Counted from the first letter of the stretch, positions 34,517 through 44,380 are shown. The stretch is 64,000 nucleotides of DNA from PALSA-612 sp963776735 (GCA_963776735.1 CAVZNV010000004.1:25671-89670), one strand, 5' to 3'. Program-made: numbers and translations. The notes: generated from the sequence alone by a model not told the origin.

Positions 34517-36499
34517 TCAACGACTTCCCTCCAACCTTGCCTTCCTGTTCCCCCGGGTGACGCGGTCGAGTGCGATGCCCAGCGCGAGGATCGCGATCGA
34601 GGCGACGACACCCGGCCCGAACTGGCCCTGCTGCAGACCGTACGCGACCTCGTAGCCGAGGCCTCCCGAACCGACGAGGCCGCCGATCACGACGACGGCG
34701 AGCACCATGATGATCCCCTGGTTGACGCCGAGCATGATCGCGTCGCGCGCCAACGGGATCTTCACCTTCAAGAGCACCTGCCGCTGCGTCGCGCCGAACG
34801 ACTCGGCCGCCTCGACCGTGTTCGACGGCACGTCCTTGATCCCGGCCGAGACCAGCCGGATCACGACCGGCGACGCATAGAGCACTGCGGCGACGATCCC
34901 CGGCACGAGCGAGACCGGGAACAGGTAGATGAACGGGATCAGGTAGACGAGCTGCGGCAACGTCTGCAGCACGTCGAGCACAGGCCTGAAGGCGGCGGCC
35001 GCCCGTTTGCTCTCGGCCACCCAGACGCCGATCGGGAAGCCGACCAGCATCGTCAGGACGAGCGCGACGACGACCTGCGAGGCGGTGTTCATCCCGTTGT
35101 CCCACTCGCCGATGACGCCGATCACGCTCAGCATCACGAAGGTCACGATCGCCGGCCGCAGACCGGAGAGCAGAAAGGCGATCAGCGTCAGCCCGCCGAG
35201 CATGATCGGCGACGGCGTCTGCGTGAAGAAGTTCAGCAGCGGCTCCAGGCCGTACTGGACGAGGTGGTTCCCGATCCAACTCGTGATCGTGAAGATGAAC
35301 GTCGACGGGTCCTCGACGTAGTTGAGTGCCGACTGGATCTGCTGCTGGAGCCAGGTCGGGAGGTTCCCGGCGTTCACGTACGCGGAGCCGGCGTCGAGCA
35401 CGTAGGCGATGCCGACCGAGATGCCGATCGCGAGCACCGTGGCTCCCGTGTAGATCCGCAGCCGGCGGCGCTTCTCGTCCGTGAGGTGCACGCGCGTCGG
35501 GTCGGTGCGCTCGGCCATGGCTTCCGTCGAGCGGTCGATCGAGATGGCCATGATCACGATCGCGATCCCGGCGAGAACGGCCAGGGCCGGGTTCGTGTTC
35601 AGGCCGTTCGTGACCAGGCCGCCGAGCCCGGGGTCGGTGTTGATCAGCGCCGCGATCACGACCATCGAGAGCGCGAACAGGATCGTCTGGTTGACCGCGA
35701 GCAGCAGCATCTTGCGGGCGAGCGGGACCTGCACCTTCGAGAGCAGCTGCCAGCGTGTCGAGCCCATCGCCTCGGCGGCCTCGACCGTGTTCGCCGGAAC
35801 ACCGCGGATGCCGAGCGCCGTGATCCGCACCGCGACCGGCACCGAGTAGATCATCGTCGTCACCACTGCAGCGCCCGGGCCGACCGAGAACAGGATCACG
35901 ATCGGCATCAGGTAGGCGAACGCCGGGACGATCTGCATCGCGTCCAGCACCGGCGTGATCACAGCCAGGAAGCGGTCGGAGCGGCCGGCGGCGATGCCGA
36001 CGGGAACGCCGACCGCGAGCGAGAGCAGCACGGAGGCGGCGACGAGCGCGAAGGTCTGCACCGCGTCCGCCCAGAGGCCCATGCCCGCGAAGGACACGAA
36101 CGCGAAGACGACCCAGAGCCCGGCCCGCACGCCGCCGAACCGCCAGGCAAGTAGCACGCCGGCGACGAACGTGCCGGCCCAGGTCAGGTCGTGGCAGAGC
36201 GAGGCGATCCACGAGACGAGGTCGCCGAGCCCGGTCGAGATCCCGTTCAAGATCGTGAAGATCACGCTCGGGTGGGCCGAGCCCTGCTGGTTCGAGAGCC
36301 AGCTCTGGAAGTCGTTCAGGTGCTGCGGCAGCGAGTTCCACGTCAGCGCCGCCGGCCAGGGAACTCCGCCGGGCCAGGCCTCGTACGCGATCACCATCCC
36401 GACGACGACGAGGCCGGCGAGGAGGAAGCGGTTGCGCCACCACGGGCGAGCGGCGGGGACGGCGATCGGCCCGACCCGTTCGGCCGCAACGACCATCAC
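34517..36499 (-). CDS. Tandem (two-domain) glycine betaine ABC permease
   Basis: A 660-residue protein with two complete ProW/OpuAB-type permease units. The first has EAAEAMGSTRWQLLSKVQVP and the second EAAESFGATQRQVLLKVKIP, each an EAA loop after MQIVPAFAYLMP or LQTLPQLVYLIP. Most ProW proteins carry one unit and work as homodimers, so this fused form is a pseudo-heterodimer in one chain. The linker (STEAMAERTDPTRVHLTDEK) is about 40 residues. GTG at 36499 overlaps the ATPase stop. Confidence 0.86.
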   Translation of the reverse strand: MMVVAAERVGPIAVPAARPWWRNRFLLAGLVVVGMVIAYEAWPGGVPWPAALTWNSLPQHLNDFQSWLSNQQGSAHPSVIFTILNGISTGLGDLVSWIASLCHDLTWAGTFVAGVLLAWRFGGVRAGLWVVFAFVSFAGMGLWADAVQTFALVAASVLLSLAVGVPVGIAAGRSDRFLAVITPVLDAMQIVPAFAYLMPIVILFSVGPGAAVVTTMIYSVPVAVRITALGIRGVPANTVEAAEAMGSTRWQLLSKVQVPLARKMLLLAVNQTILFALSMVVIAALINTDPGLGGLVTNGLNTNPALAVLAGIAIVIMAISIDRSTEAMAERTDPTRVHLTDEKRRRLRIYTGATVLAIGISVGIAYVLDAGSAYVNAGNLPTWLQQQIQSALNYVEDPSTFIFTITSWIGNHLVQYGLEPLLNFFTQTPSPIMLGGLTLIAFLLSGLRPAIVTFVMLSVIGVIGEWDNGMNTASQVVVALVLTMLVGFPIGVWVAESKRAAAAFRPVLDVLQTLPQLVYLIPFIYLFPVSLVPGIVAAVLYASPVVIRLVSAGIKDVPSNTVEAAESFGATQRQVLLKVKIPLARDAIMLGVNQGIIMVLAVVVIGGLVGSGGLGYEVAYGLQQGQFGPGVVASIAILALGIALDRVTRGNRKARLEGSR

Positions 36500-37569
36500 T
36501 CGTGCTCTCCCGCGATCGCTTCCAGCACCGCGTCGCGGTCGACGACGCCGACCAGCCTGTCGCCGTCCACGCAGCAGACCGGCCGCTCGCTGTTCGCGAT
36601 CACCGGCACCGCCCGGCGGACGGTCGTGCCGACGTCGAGCTTCGGCCCGTCCTCCTCGCCCGGCTTCGCGTCGCGCATGATCCAGCGGAGCGTGAGGACG
36701 TGGCTGCGCGGGATGTCGCGGACGAAGTTGGTCACGTAGTCGTCCGCCGGCGAGCCCACCACGTCCTCGGGCGTGCCGACCTGGACGAAGCGGCCGTCGC
36801 GCATGATCGCGATGCGGTCGCCGAGTCGCAGCGCCTCGGGCAGGTCGTGCGTGATGAAGACCATCGTCTTGCCGGTCTCGTGCTGCAGGCGGATGACCTC
36901 GTCCTGCATGTCGCGGCGGATCAGCGGGTCGAGGGCGCTGAACGGCTCGTCGTAGAGCATCACCTTCGGGTCGACGGCGAAGGCGCGCGCGACGCCGACG
37001 CGCTGCTGCATGCCGCCCGAGAGCTGGTCCGGGAACTGGTTGGCCGCGTCCTCGAGACCGACGAGCCGGAGCATCTCGGCAGCGCGCTCGAGCCGCTTCG
37101 CCTTCGTCACGCCCTGCACCTCGAGCCCGAACGCGACGTTGTCGATCACGCGCCGGTGTGCAAGCAGGCCGAAGTGCTGGAAGACCATCGAGACCTGATG
37201 ACGGCGCAGGTCGCGAAGCTCGGCCGGCGTCGCAGCCATGACGTCCCGCCCGGTGATCTCGATCGAGCCCGCGGTCGGCTCGATCAGCCGGATCAGCGTG
37301 CGCACGAGCGTCGACTTGCCCGAGCCGGACAGGCCCATGACGACGAACACCTCGCCGGGGAAGACCTCGAGCGAGATGTCCCGCACCGCCGCGACACAGC
37401 CGGTCTTCTCGCGCAGCTCGCCGCGCGGAAGGTCGGCGTCCGGGCTGCCGATGATCTGCTCCGCCTTCGGCCCGAACACTTTCCAGACGCCGGCCGCACG
37501 GATCAGAGGATTCCCGCGCTGGGCGCCTGCCGGCTGCGCCACGCCGGCGCTCGCCGCGGTGGCCGTCAT
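36496..37569 (-). CDS. Glycine betaine ABC importer ATPase (ProV/OpuAA-like)
   Basis: A 357-residue ATPase: Walker A GLSGSGKST, signature LSGGMQQRVGVARAF, Walker B VMLYDEPFSALDPLIRRDMQ, and a C-terminal CBS-like segment (VIANSERPVCCVDGDRLVGVV). The ATG at 37569 was chosen over a long upstream extension that would cross the divergent gene. First gene of the importer operon; divergent from the FAD/GcvT gene. Confidence 0.87.
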   Translation of the reverse strand: MTATAASAGVAQPAGAQRGNPLIRAAGVWKVFGPKAEQIIGSPDADLPRGELREKTGCVAAVRDISLEVFPGEVFVVMGLSGSGKSTLVRTLIRLIEPTAGSIEITGRDVMAATPAELRDLRRHQVSMVFQHFGLLAHRRVIDNVAFGLEVQGVTKAKRLERAAEMLRLVGLEDAANQFPDQLSGGMQQRVGVARAFAVDPKVMLYDEPFSALDPLIRRDMQDEVIRLQHETGKTMVFITHDLPEALRLGDRIAIMRDGRFVQVGTPEDVVGSPADDYVTNFVRDIPRSHVLTLRWIMRDAKPGEEDGPKLDVGTTVRRAVPVIANSERPVCCVDGDRLVGVVDRDAVLEAIAGEHE

Positions 37570-37592
37570 GCCGAGTACCTGTTCAGACGGGC

Positions 37593-37621
37593 ACCGTATC
37601 CAGGCGTGGAAGGGATGACAA
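37593..37621 (-). promoter_or_regulatory. Promoter of the betaine importer operon
   Basis: On the minus strand TTGTCA (37616-37621) and TACGGT (37593-37598) are separated by 17 bp, giving a leader of about 20 nt before the ATG at 37569. Confidence 0.55.
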
Positions 37622-37627
37622 GCGCGG

Positions 37628-37633
37628 TAGGCT
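37628..37633 (+). promoter_or_regulatory. -10 box TAGGCT for the FAD/GcvT operon
   Basis: TAGGCT is followed after 9 bases by the GTG at 37643, so the message is probably leaderless. The -35 region is weak and overlaps the divergent importer promoter, so the two operons may be controlled together. Confidence 0.4.
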
Positions 37634-37642
37634 CTCGATCCC

Positions 37643-40183
37643 GTGGGCGACCTTCCCGAGACGTCAGGCAGCCTCCCCGCCTCTGCGCGCGCCGTCGTGA
37701 TCGGTGCGGGCATCGTCGGCAACTGCCTCGTCGGCTGGCTCGCCGAGCTCGGCTGGCGCGACCTGATCCTGCTCGACAAGGGCCCACTGCCGAATCCGGG
37801 CGGCTCGACCGGCCACGCCTCGAACTTCATCTTCCCGGTCGACCACTCGAAGGAGATGACGCAGCTGACGCTCGAGAGCGTCCGCCAGTACGAGGAGCTC
37901 GGCGTCTTCACGGGGAGCGGCGGCATCGAGGTCGCACGCACGGAAGAGCGCATGCAGGAGCTGCACCGGCGCGTCACGTCCGCGAAGGCCTGGGGCATCG
38001 AGCCCGTCTCGATCGTCACGCCGGCCGAGGTGAAGGAGCTCGTGCCCTTCCTCGACGAGTCGGTGATCGTCGGCGGCTTCTACTCGCCGACAGTCGGCGT
38101 CGTCGACTCGCTGCGCGCCGGCACGCTGATGCGCGAGCGAGCGCAGGCGTCCGGAGCGCTCACCGTGGCGGCGAACACCGAGGTGGTCGGGATCGACGTC
38201 GAGCACGGCCGCGTACGCCGCGTGCGCACGACGCGCGGCGACGTCGAGGCCGAGTACGTGGTCGTCGCCTGCGGCTGCTGGAGCCCGCGGCTGGCGCGGA
38301 TGGCCGGCGCGTCGATCCCGCTCACGCCCGCCGTCCACCAGATGATCGACGTCGGCCCCGTGCCGAGGTTCGAGGGCGCGACCGGGATGATCGAGTTCCC
38401 GATCGTCCGCGACATGGACACGAACATGTACGAGCGCCAGGACGGGACGGGCCTCGAGATCGGCTCCTACGCCCATCGCCCGATCCTCCACGACCCGGAC
38501 GAGATCCCCTCCGTCGAGGAGGCCGCGCTGTCGCCGACCGAGTTCCCGTTCACACAGGCCGACTTCACGCTCCAGATGGAGCAGGCGCTCGAATTGATGC
38601 CGGAAATCGTCGGCGACGAGCGCGTCGGCGTGAAGTACGCGATCAACGGCATCCTCTCGCTCACGCCCGACGGGCTGCCGCTCCTCGGCGAGACGCCGGA
38701 GGTGAAGGGCCTCTGGTCGGCCGCCGCCGTCTGGGTCAAGGAAGGCCCCGGCGTCGGCAAGTCGGTAGCCGAGTGGATGGTGCACGGCCAGTCCGAGATC
38801 GACCTGCAGACGTCCGACATCGCACGCTTCTACGAGCACCAGAAGACGTCCGCGCACGTGAAGGCGCGCGCCGCCGAAGGCTTCAACAAGACGTACGGGA
38901 TCGTCCACCCGTCGGAGCAGTGGGAGTCGAACCGGCGCGTGCGGCTGTCGCCGTTCTACGAGCGCGAGTGCCAGCTGGGCGCCGTGTTCTTCGAGGTCGC
39001 CGGCTGGGAGCGGCCGCACTGGTACGAGTCGAACGAGCCGCTGCTCGAGGAGTACGGCGACCGCGTCACGCGCCGCGAGGCCGAGTGGGACTCGCGCTGG
39101 TGGTCGCCGATCATCAACGCCGAGCACCTGGCGATGCGCGACCGCGCGGCGATGTTCGACCTGACTGCGTTCGTCGTCTTCGACGTCACCGGGCCGGGCG
39201 CGCTCGCAGCCGTGCAGCAGGTGGCGATGCGCCAGATGGACGTCGCGCTCGGCCGCGTCGTCTATACGCCCGTCCTCTCGGCGTCCGGCGGCTTCAAGTC
39301 CGACCTGACGATCATGCGGCTCGGCGACGAGCAGTTCCGCGTCGTCACGGGCGGGGCGCACGGGACGGCCGACATGAAGTGGTTTGCCGACCACCTGCCG
39401 GACGACGGCTCGGCGCAGGTCACCGACCTGACCTCGGCCTGGTGCACGCTCGGGCTCTGGGGACCGCGCGCCCGCGACGTCCTCGCGAGCGTCACGTCCG
39501 ACGACGTCTCGCACGAGGGCTTCCCGTTCGCGACGTGCAGGACCGTCGAGGTCGACACGCTGCGCGTGCTGGCGTCGCGGATCTCGTACGTCGGCGACCT
39601 TGGCTGGGAGCTGTACGTGCCGATCGAGCAGGGCGCGAAGCTGTGGGACGTCATCGCCGAGGCCGGCGCGCCGCACGGGATCGTCCCGGCCGGGATCGGC
39701 GTGTACGGGACGACCGGCCGGCTCGAGAAGTGCTACCGCGCCTTCGGCTTCGAGCTCGACGACGACTACGACGTCGTCGAGGCCGGCATGGCCTGGGGCT
39801 CGGTCAAGGAGCAGGACTTCGTCGGCAAGGAGGCGCACGTCGCGCAGCGCGAAGCCGAGCCGGCCGCAACCCTCTGCACGCTGACCGTCGACGACCACAC
39901 GTCGAGCACTGGCGTGAAGCGCTACATGCTCGGACGCGAGCCGATCCTGACGCGCGACGGCAAGCCGATCACCGACGCCAAGGGCCGCCGCTCGCACGCG
40001 ACCTCGGCCGGCGCCGGCCCGTCGATCGGCAAGCACATCCTCATGTCGTATCTGCCCCCCGAACACGCGAACGAGGGCGAGCAGCTGCTGGTCGAGTACC
40101 TCGGCGAGCAGTACCCGGTCACCGTCGACATCGTCGGCTCGGCGTCGATCTTCGACCCCGAGAACGCGAGGATCCGGTCGTGA
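37643..40183 (+). CDS. Dimethylglycine/sarcosine dehydrogenase-like FAD-GcvT protein
   Basis: An 846-residue two-part enzyme. Residues ~15-390 form a DAO-type FAD domain (VVIGAGIVGNCLVGWLAELG, then STGHASNFIFP, where the His is at the place of covalent FAD attachment in DMGDH). Residues ~430-840 are a GcvT-like H4folate domain (FDLTAFVVFDVTGPGA, YVGDLGWELYVP, EKCYRAFGFELD). Such enzymes oxidatively demethylate dimethylglycine or sarcosine and pass the C1 unit to H4folate and electrons to ETF, which is encoded next (GTGA overlap). Confidence 0.86.
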   Translation: MGDLPETSGSLPASARAVVIGAGIVGNCLVGWLAELGWRDLILLDKGPLPNPGGSTGHASNFIFPVDHSKEMTQLTLESVRQYEELGVFTGSGGIEVARTEERMQELHRRVTSAKAWGIEPVSIVTPAEVKELVPFLDESVIVGGFYSPTVGVVDSLRAGTLMRERAQASGALTVAANTEVVGIDVEHGRVRRVRTTRGDVEAEYVVVACGCWSPRLARMAGASIPLTPAVHQMIDVGPVPRFEGATGMIEFPIVRDMDTNMYERQDGTGLEIGSYAHRPILHDPDEIPSVEEAALSPTEFPFTQADFTLQMEQALELMPEIVGDERVGVKYAINGILSLTPDGLPLLGETPEVKGLWSAAAVWVKEGPGVGKSVAEWMVHGQSEIDLQTSDIARFYEHQKTSAHVKARAAEGFNKTYGIVHPSEQWESNRRVRLSPFYERECQLGAVFFEVAGWERPHWYESNEPLLEEYGDRVTRREAEWDSRWWSPIINAEHLAMRDRAAMFDLTAFVVFDVTGPGALAAVQQVAMRQMDVALGRVVYTPVLSASGGFKSDLTIMRLGDEQFRVVTGGAHGTADMKWFADHLPDDGSAQVTDLTSAWCTLGLWGPRARDVLASVTSDDVSHEGFPFATCRTVEVDTLRVLASRISYVGDLGWELYVPIEQGAKLWDVIAEAGAPHGIVPAGIGVYGTTGRLEKCYRAFGFELDDDYDVVEAGMAWGSVKEQDFVGKEAHVAQREAEPAATLCTLTVDDHTSSTGVKRYMLGREPILTRDGKPITDAKGRRSHATSAGAGPSIGKHILMSYLPPEHANEGEQLLVEYLGEQYPVTVDIVGSASIFDPENARIRS

Positions 40184-40932
40184 AGATCCTCGTATGCGTG
40201 AAACGTGTGCCGATCACAGGCGGGAAGATCGTGCTCACGGACGACGCACAGGCGATCCGCACGCTGCACCTCGGCTTCACGATCAGCCCGCACGAGGAGT
40301 GCGGCGTCGAGGAGGCGGTGCGCATCGTCGAGGCGCACGGCGGCGAGTCGGTCGTCCTCACGCTCGGGCCGCCGGAGGCCGAGGAGCAGCTGCGCGAGTG
40401 CCTGGCGATCGGCGCCGACCGGGCGATCCACCTCGTCACGGACGGGCAGGAGTGGGACGGCCAGGCGACGGCGGCGGCGATCGTCGAGGCGATCCGCGCC
40501 GAGGAGCCGTTCGACATGATCGTGTTCGGGAACGAGTCGGCCGACGCGGGCGGCTATCAGGTCGGGATCCGCGTTGCGTACGCGCTCGGCCTACCGGTCG
40601 TGACCGGGCTGAAGGGCCTGACTGTCGAGAACGGCCGCGTCCGCTGCGAACAGGAGGCCTCGGGCGGGCGCGACGTGTACGACGTGCCACTGCCGGCGGT
40701 CGTGACCGTGCTCGAGGGACTCAACCTGCCGCGCTACCCGTCGGTGCCGGCCAAGCTGCGCGCCGGCCGCAAGCCGGTCGAGCAGCGGACGCCGTCGCGG
40801 CCCGAGCCGAAGCTCGAGAAGCTGCGCCTCGTCGTCCCGGAGGGCCAGGGCAAGCAGGCGGAGATCCTCGGCACCGGCGCGGACGCCGCGCCGAAGGTGG
40901 TCGAGGTCATGCAACAGCTCGGAGTCGCATGA
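40180..40932 (+). CDS. etfB: Electron transfer flavoprotein beta subunit
   Basis: A 250-residue ETF beta protein: VKILVCVKRVPITGG at the start, FGNESADAGGYQVGIRVAYALGLP (AMP/FAD interface) and VTVLEGLNLPRYPSVPAK near the end. GTG overlaps the dehydrogenase stop, supporting direct transfer of electrons from that enzyme. Between this gene and etfA lie 73 nt containing a 23-bp palindrome. Confidence 0.88.
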   Translation: MKILVCVKRVPITGGKIVLTDDAQAIRTLHLGFTISPHEECGVEEAVRIVEAHGGESVVLTLGPPEAEEQLRECLAIGADRAIHLVTDGQEWDGQATAAAIVEAIRAEEPFDMIVFGNESADAGGYQVGIRVAYALGLPVVTGLKGLTVENGRVRCEQEASGGRDVYDVPLPAVVTVLEGLNLPRYPSVPAKLRAGRKPVEQRTPSRPEPKLEKLRLVVPEGQGKQAEILGTGADAAPKVVEVMQQLGVA

Positions 40933-40966
40933 CCCGCCATCGCCCGTCTCGTCCGGCCACGTCCTT

Positions 40967-40989
40967 CCTAGCAACACTGTGTTGCAAGG
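40967..40989. repeat. Odd palindrome, copy 3
   Basis: The same sequence as copy 1 except one base in the left arm (CCTAGCAACAC, T, GTGTTGCAAGG), in the etfB-etfA gap just before the etfA SD. Confidence 0.75.
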
Positions 40990-41005
40990 TCATGGAGGTG
41001 CTCGC

Positions 41006-41841
41006 GTGACCGCGCTGGTGTTCGTCGAGCCGGGCGACGAGCTGTCGCTCCAGGCGCTCGGGTTCGCGCTGTCGCTCGGGGACGCTCGCGCCGTGTCGGT
41101 CGAGGGCGTGTACCGGCCGGCCGCGTGGGCCGGAGCGCTCGTCGAGGCCGCCGGCGACGCGGACACGATCGTCGCCGCCGGCTCGGAGCACGGCAACGAG
41201 GTGCTCGCGCACGTCGCCGCGCGGCTCGACCAGCCGTTCGCCGCCAACGTGATGCGGATCGAGGGCGACGTCGTCACGCGCCAGCGCTGGGGCGGCAGCC
41301 TGCTCGAAGAGGCACGGCTGAACGGCTCGCCGCGGATCCTCACCGTCGCGCCGCACGTGCACGCACCGGCCGAAGCCGGCGAGGTCGAGACGCTGACTGC
41401 GGCGGACGACGGCTCGCCGCGTCGTCGTCGACCGCGTCGAGGCGGCCAGCGGCGGCGTCTCGCTCGCCGACGCGAAGGTGGTCGTCTCGCGGCGGCCGCG
41501 GCGTCGGCTCGGCAGAGGGCTTCGCGATCATCGAGGAGCTCGCCGGCCTGCTCGGCGGTGCGGTCGGCTGCTCGCGCGTAGTCACGAGCGCAGGCTGGCT
41601 CCCGCACACGAACCAGGTCGGCCAGACGGGCACGAAGGTCTCACCCGACCTCTACGTCGCCTGCGGGATCAGCGGCGCGACCCAGCACATCGCCGGCTGC
41701 AAGGGCGCGAAGAAGATCCTGGCGATCAACAGCGACGCCGAGGCGCCGATCCTGGCCAGCGCCGACTACGCCGTGATCGGCGACCTCCACGAGATCGTGC
41801 CGGCCATCTCCGCCGAACTGCGAAAGGCGCGAGGGTCATAG
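41006..41841 (+). pseudogene. etfA: Electron transfer flavoprotein alpha subunit, two frameshifts
   Basis: Starts at GTG 41006 (VTALVFVEPGDELSLQALG) after GGAGGTG. The N-terminal frame fails near 41420, a second frame (VVVDRVEAASGGVSLADAK) runs to about 41497, and a third holds the FAD-binding end (GWLPHTNQVGQTGTKVSP, YVACGISGATQHIAG, AINSDAEAPILASADY). With two small indels corrected the product is a normal-sized EtfA of about 280 residues. Since the FAD site is intact and the neighbours are whole, assembly error is more likely than true loss. Confidence 0.8.
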
Positions 41842-43763
41842 ACACGCTGGCGGGCGCGCTCGGACTCGCGGCGCTGCTCGCGATCGCGGGCGGGCTGTTC
41901 GTCCGGCGCGCTCTCTTCCTCGTCCGGCTCGCGCTCGCGGGCAAGCCGGTCGACCGCTCCGGCGACGTGCCCGAACGGACGCTGAACGAAGCAACGATCG
42001 TCCTCGGTCAGCGCAAGCTGCTGCAACGGCTCGTGCCCGGCCTGATGCACGCCTTCGTCTTCTGGGGCTTCCTCGTCCTCTTCCCGACGATCGTGATGGC
42101 GATGATCTCGGCCGTCGACCAGGACCAGACGCTGCCCTGGCTCGGGCATCAGGGCTGGTATTTCGCGCTCTCGGACGTGTTCGTGATCCTCGTGCTTGTC
42201 GGGGTCGTCGCCGCCGCCGTCAACCGCAAGGTGATCCGTCCGGAGCGCTTCGAGGGCTCGCACCTCGGCGAGGCGGACTTCATCCTGGCGATGATCGCCG
42301 CCGTCGTCCTCACGCTCCTCTGCTGGCACGCGGCGCGGATCGCGGCCGGGCTGAACGAGTGGCCGGCGCGAGCCTCGTTCCTGTCGAATGCGCTCTCCGG
42401 CGCCTTCCCGACCGGCGCCGACACGTCCGAGCGCGTCTTCGTCTGGGCGCACCTGTGCGTGATCCTCGCTTTCCTCGCCTACCTCCCGCGCTCGAAGCAC
42501 CTGCACATCGCGACGGCGGCGATCAACGTCTGGTTCGCGCGCACGCGGCGACGCGGCCGGCTCGAACCGCTGCGCTTCGACGTGCCCGACGAGGAGATGC
42601 GCTTCGGCGCCGGCAAGGCCGCAGACCTGACGTGGAAGCAGATCCTCGACGGCTACTCGTGCACCGAATGCGGCCGCTGCCAGGACGCCTGCCCGGCCTA
42701 TGCGACCGGGAAGATCCTCTCGCCGAAGCTCGCTGATCATGGGCATCCGCGACCAGGTTCTCGCTGGCAGCGAGGAGCCGATCGCGGGCAACGGCGTGCC
42801 GGTGGACTCGATCTGGGACTGCGTCACCTGCGGCGCCTGCGTCGAGGTGTGCCCGGTGTCGATCGAGCACGTCGACCACATCGTCGACCTGCGCCGGCAC
42901 CTCGTCATGGTCGAGTCGAGCTTCCCGGCCGAGGCCGAGCCGATGCTGCGCGACGTCGAGCGCTCCTCGAACCCGTGGGGCAAGCCGCAGACCGAGCGCG
43001 CCGCGTGGGCAGAAGGGCTCGGCGTGCGGGTGCTCGAGCCCGGCGACCCGGCGCCCGAGTACCTGTACTGGGTCGGCTGCGCAGCGTCGTTCGACGAGCG
43101 CGCACGCGTCGCCGCGGAGTCGACCGCGAAGCTCCTGCAGGCGGCCGGCGTCGACTTCGCCATCCTCGGCCCGCGCGAGTCGTGCACCGGCGACCCGGCC
43201 CGGCGGATGGGGAACGAGTACGTCTTCCAGGCGTTCGCCGAGCAGAACGTGGCGACGCTGGACGAGGCCGGCGTGACGAAGATCGTCGCCAGCTGCCCGC
43301 ACTGCTTGAACACGCTCGGCAACGAGTACCCGGACTTCGGCGGCCGCTACGAGGTCGTCCATCACACGGAGCTGCTCGCCGAGCTCGTGCGCGACGGGCG
43401 GCTCGCACCGGCCGCGGACGGCGCGCTCGATCACGTACCACGACTCGTGCTACCTGGCCCGGCACAACGACGTGCGCGACGGCACCGCGCGAGCTCGTCG
43501 CCGCGGTCGGTCAGCCGGTCGAGATGAGCCGCAGCGGCAAGCAGACCTTCTGCTGCGGCGCCGGCGGCGCGCACATGTGGATGGAGGAGCGCGGCAGCGG
43601 GATCAACGAGGAGCGCGTCCGCGAGGCGGCCGAGACCGGCGCCGACACGCTCGCGGTCGCCTGCCCGTTCTGCACGGTGATGCTGGACGACGGCGTCCGC
43701 GCGAGCGGCAAGGAGCTGCGCGTCGTGGACGTGTCGACGCTGCTGGCCGAGTCGCTCGAGTAG
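41838..43763 (+). pseudogene. DgcB-like membrane Fe-S oxidoreductase (CCG domains), three frameshifts
   Basis: About 640 residues when joined. N-terminal half: NarI-like membrane domain (about five helices, LMHAFVFWGFLVLFP). Then 4Fe-4S motifs CTECGRCQDACP and CVTCGACVEVCPVS, and two CCG-type domains (VASCPHCLNTLGNEYP; TFCCGAGGAHMWMEE, VACPFCTVMLDDG). Frame changes lie near 42731, 43430 and 43485. No ATG or GTG is found at the start, which overlaps etfA. Pseudomonas DgcB has this architecture and takes electrons during dimethylglycine demethylation, so the same role is likely. Confidence 0.78.
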
Positions 43764-43853
43764 CTACCTCGGCTCGCGACCCCACTTCAGCCGGGGCGTG
43801 CCCGGCGACGTGCCCCTCTCATGCTCGTCGCATTGCGTAAACGCCGAGCGCCG

Positions 43854-44255
43854 TCAGCCGCTTCGCGGAAGCCGCGGCAGGCCGTGGTCCGGGAGCTCGT
43901 AGTAGTCCGACGCCTGGGAGACGTACCAGTGGCCGGCGAGCTTCAGGCCGGTGGGCGGCTCGAGCGTGCCCGCCGCGATCGCGACCGCGCTCCCATCCGC
44001 CGGCTGCCAGAACAGGCTCGAGCCGCACTCGCGGCAGAAGCCACGCCGGGCGTGCGCGTCGCTGTCCGGGCTGTCGATCCAGGCGAGGCCGCGCTCGTCG
44101 ACGAAGGTCAGCTGCTCGCGTTGCACGGACGTCATCGCCGAGACGTGTCCGTGCCAGCGCCGGCACTCGACGCAGTGGCAGACGAGCACGTCGCGCAGCG
44201 GCGGCTCCACCCGGAAGCGCACCGCTCCGCAGAGACACTGTCCCTCGACGGACAC
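43854..44255 (-). CDS. GFA/CENP-V-family zinc protein
   Basis: A 133-residue protein with the zinc-binding pattern of glutathione-dependent formaldehyde-activating-like proteins: CLCGAVRF (8-15), CHCVECRRWHG, and GFCRECGSSLFWQ. GTG at 44255 with GGAGAG upstream. Most family members have no proven reaction. A link with formaldehyde released by demethylation would suit the neighbours but is speculative. It is intact between two frameshifted genes. Confidence 0.8.
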   Translation of the reverse strand: MSVEGQCLCGAVRFRVEPPLRDVLVCHCVECRRWHGHVSAMTSVQREQLTFVDERGLAWIDSPDSDAHARRGFCRECGSSLFWQPADGSAVAIAAGTLEPPTGLKLAGHWYVSQASDYYELPDHGLPRLPRSG

Positions 44256-44380
44256 GGCTCATTCTCTCCTTTAGGCGCCTCTTGGCGTTTTCTTGGCCGG
44301 TTCTTAGTTCTGTCTGCTCCGATACCTTGAACCCCCACGCCGGAAGCAGGCTCGGGCCGGCCGACACGGAAGGAACAGGC

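Noticed and set aside
37664..40066. An 800-codon minus-strand open frame opposite the FAD/GcvT gene
   Set aside because: Its translation is low complexity (Arg, Asp, Val, His), with no domain. The plus strand encodes a clear two-domain enzyme.
36502..40932. A 1476-codon open frame on the plus strand
   Set aside because: Only its last part (40180-40932, etfB) is real. The rest is an Arg/His/Asp-rich antisense or off-frame shadow of proV and the FAD/GcvT gene, as is common at this GC content.
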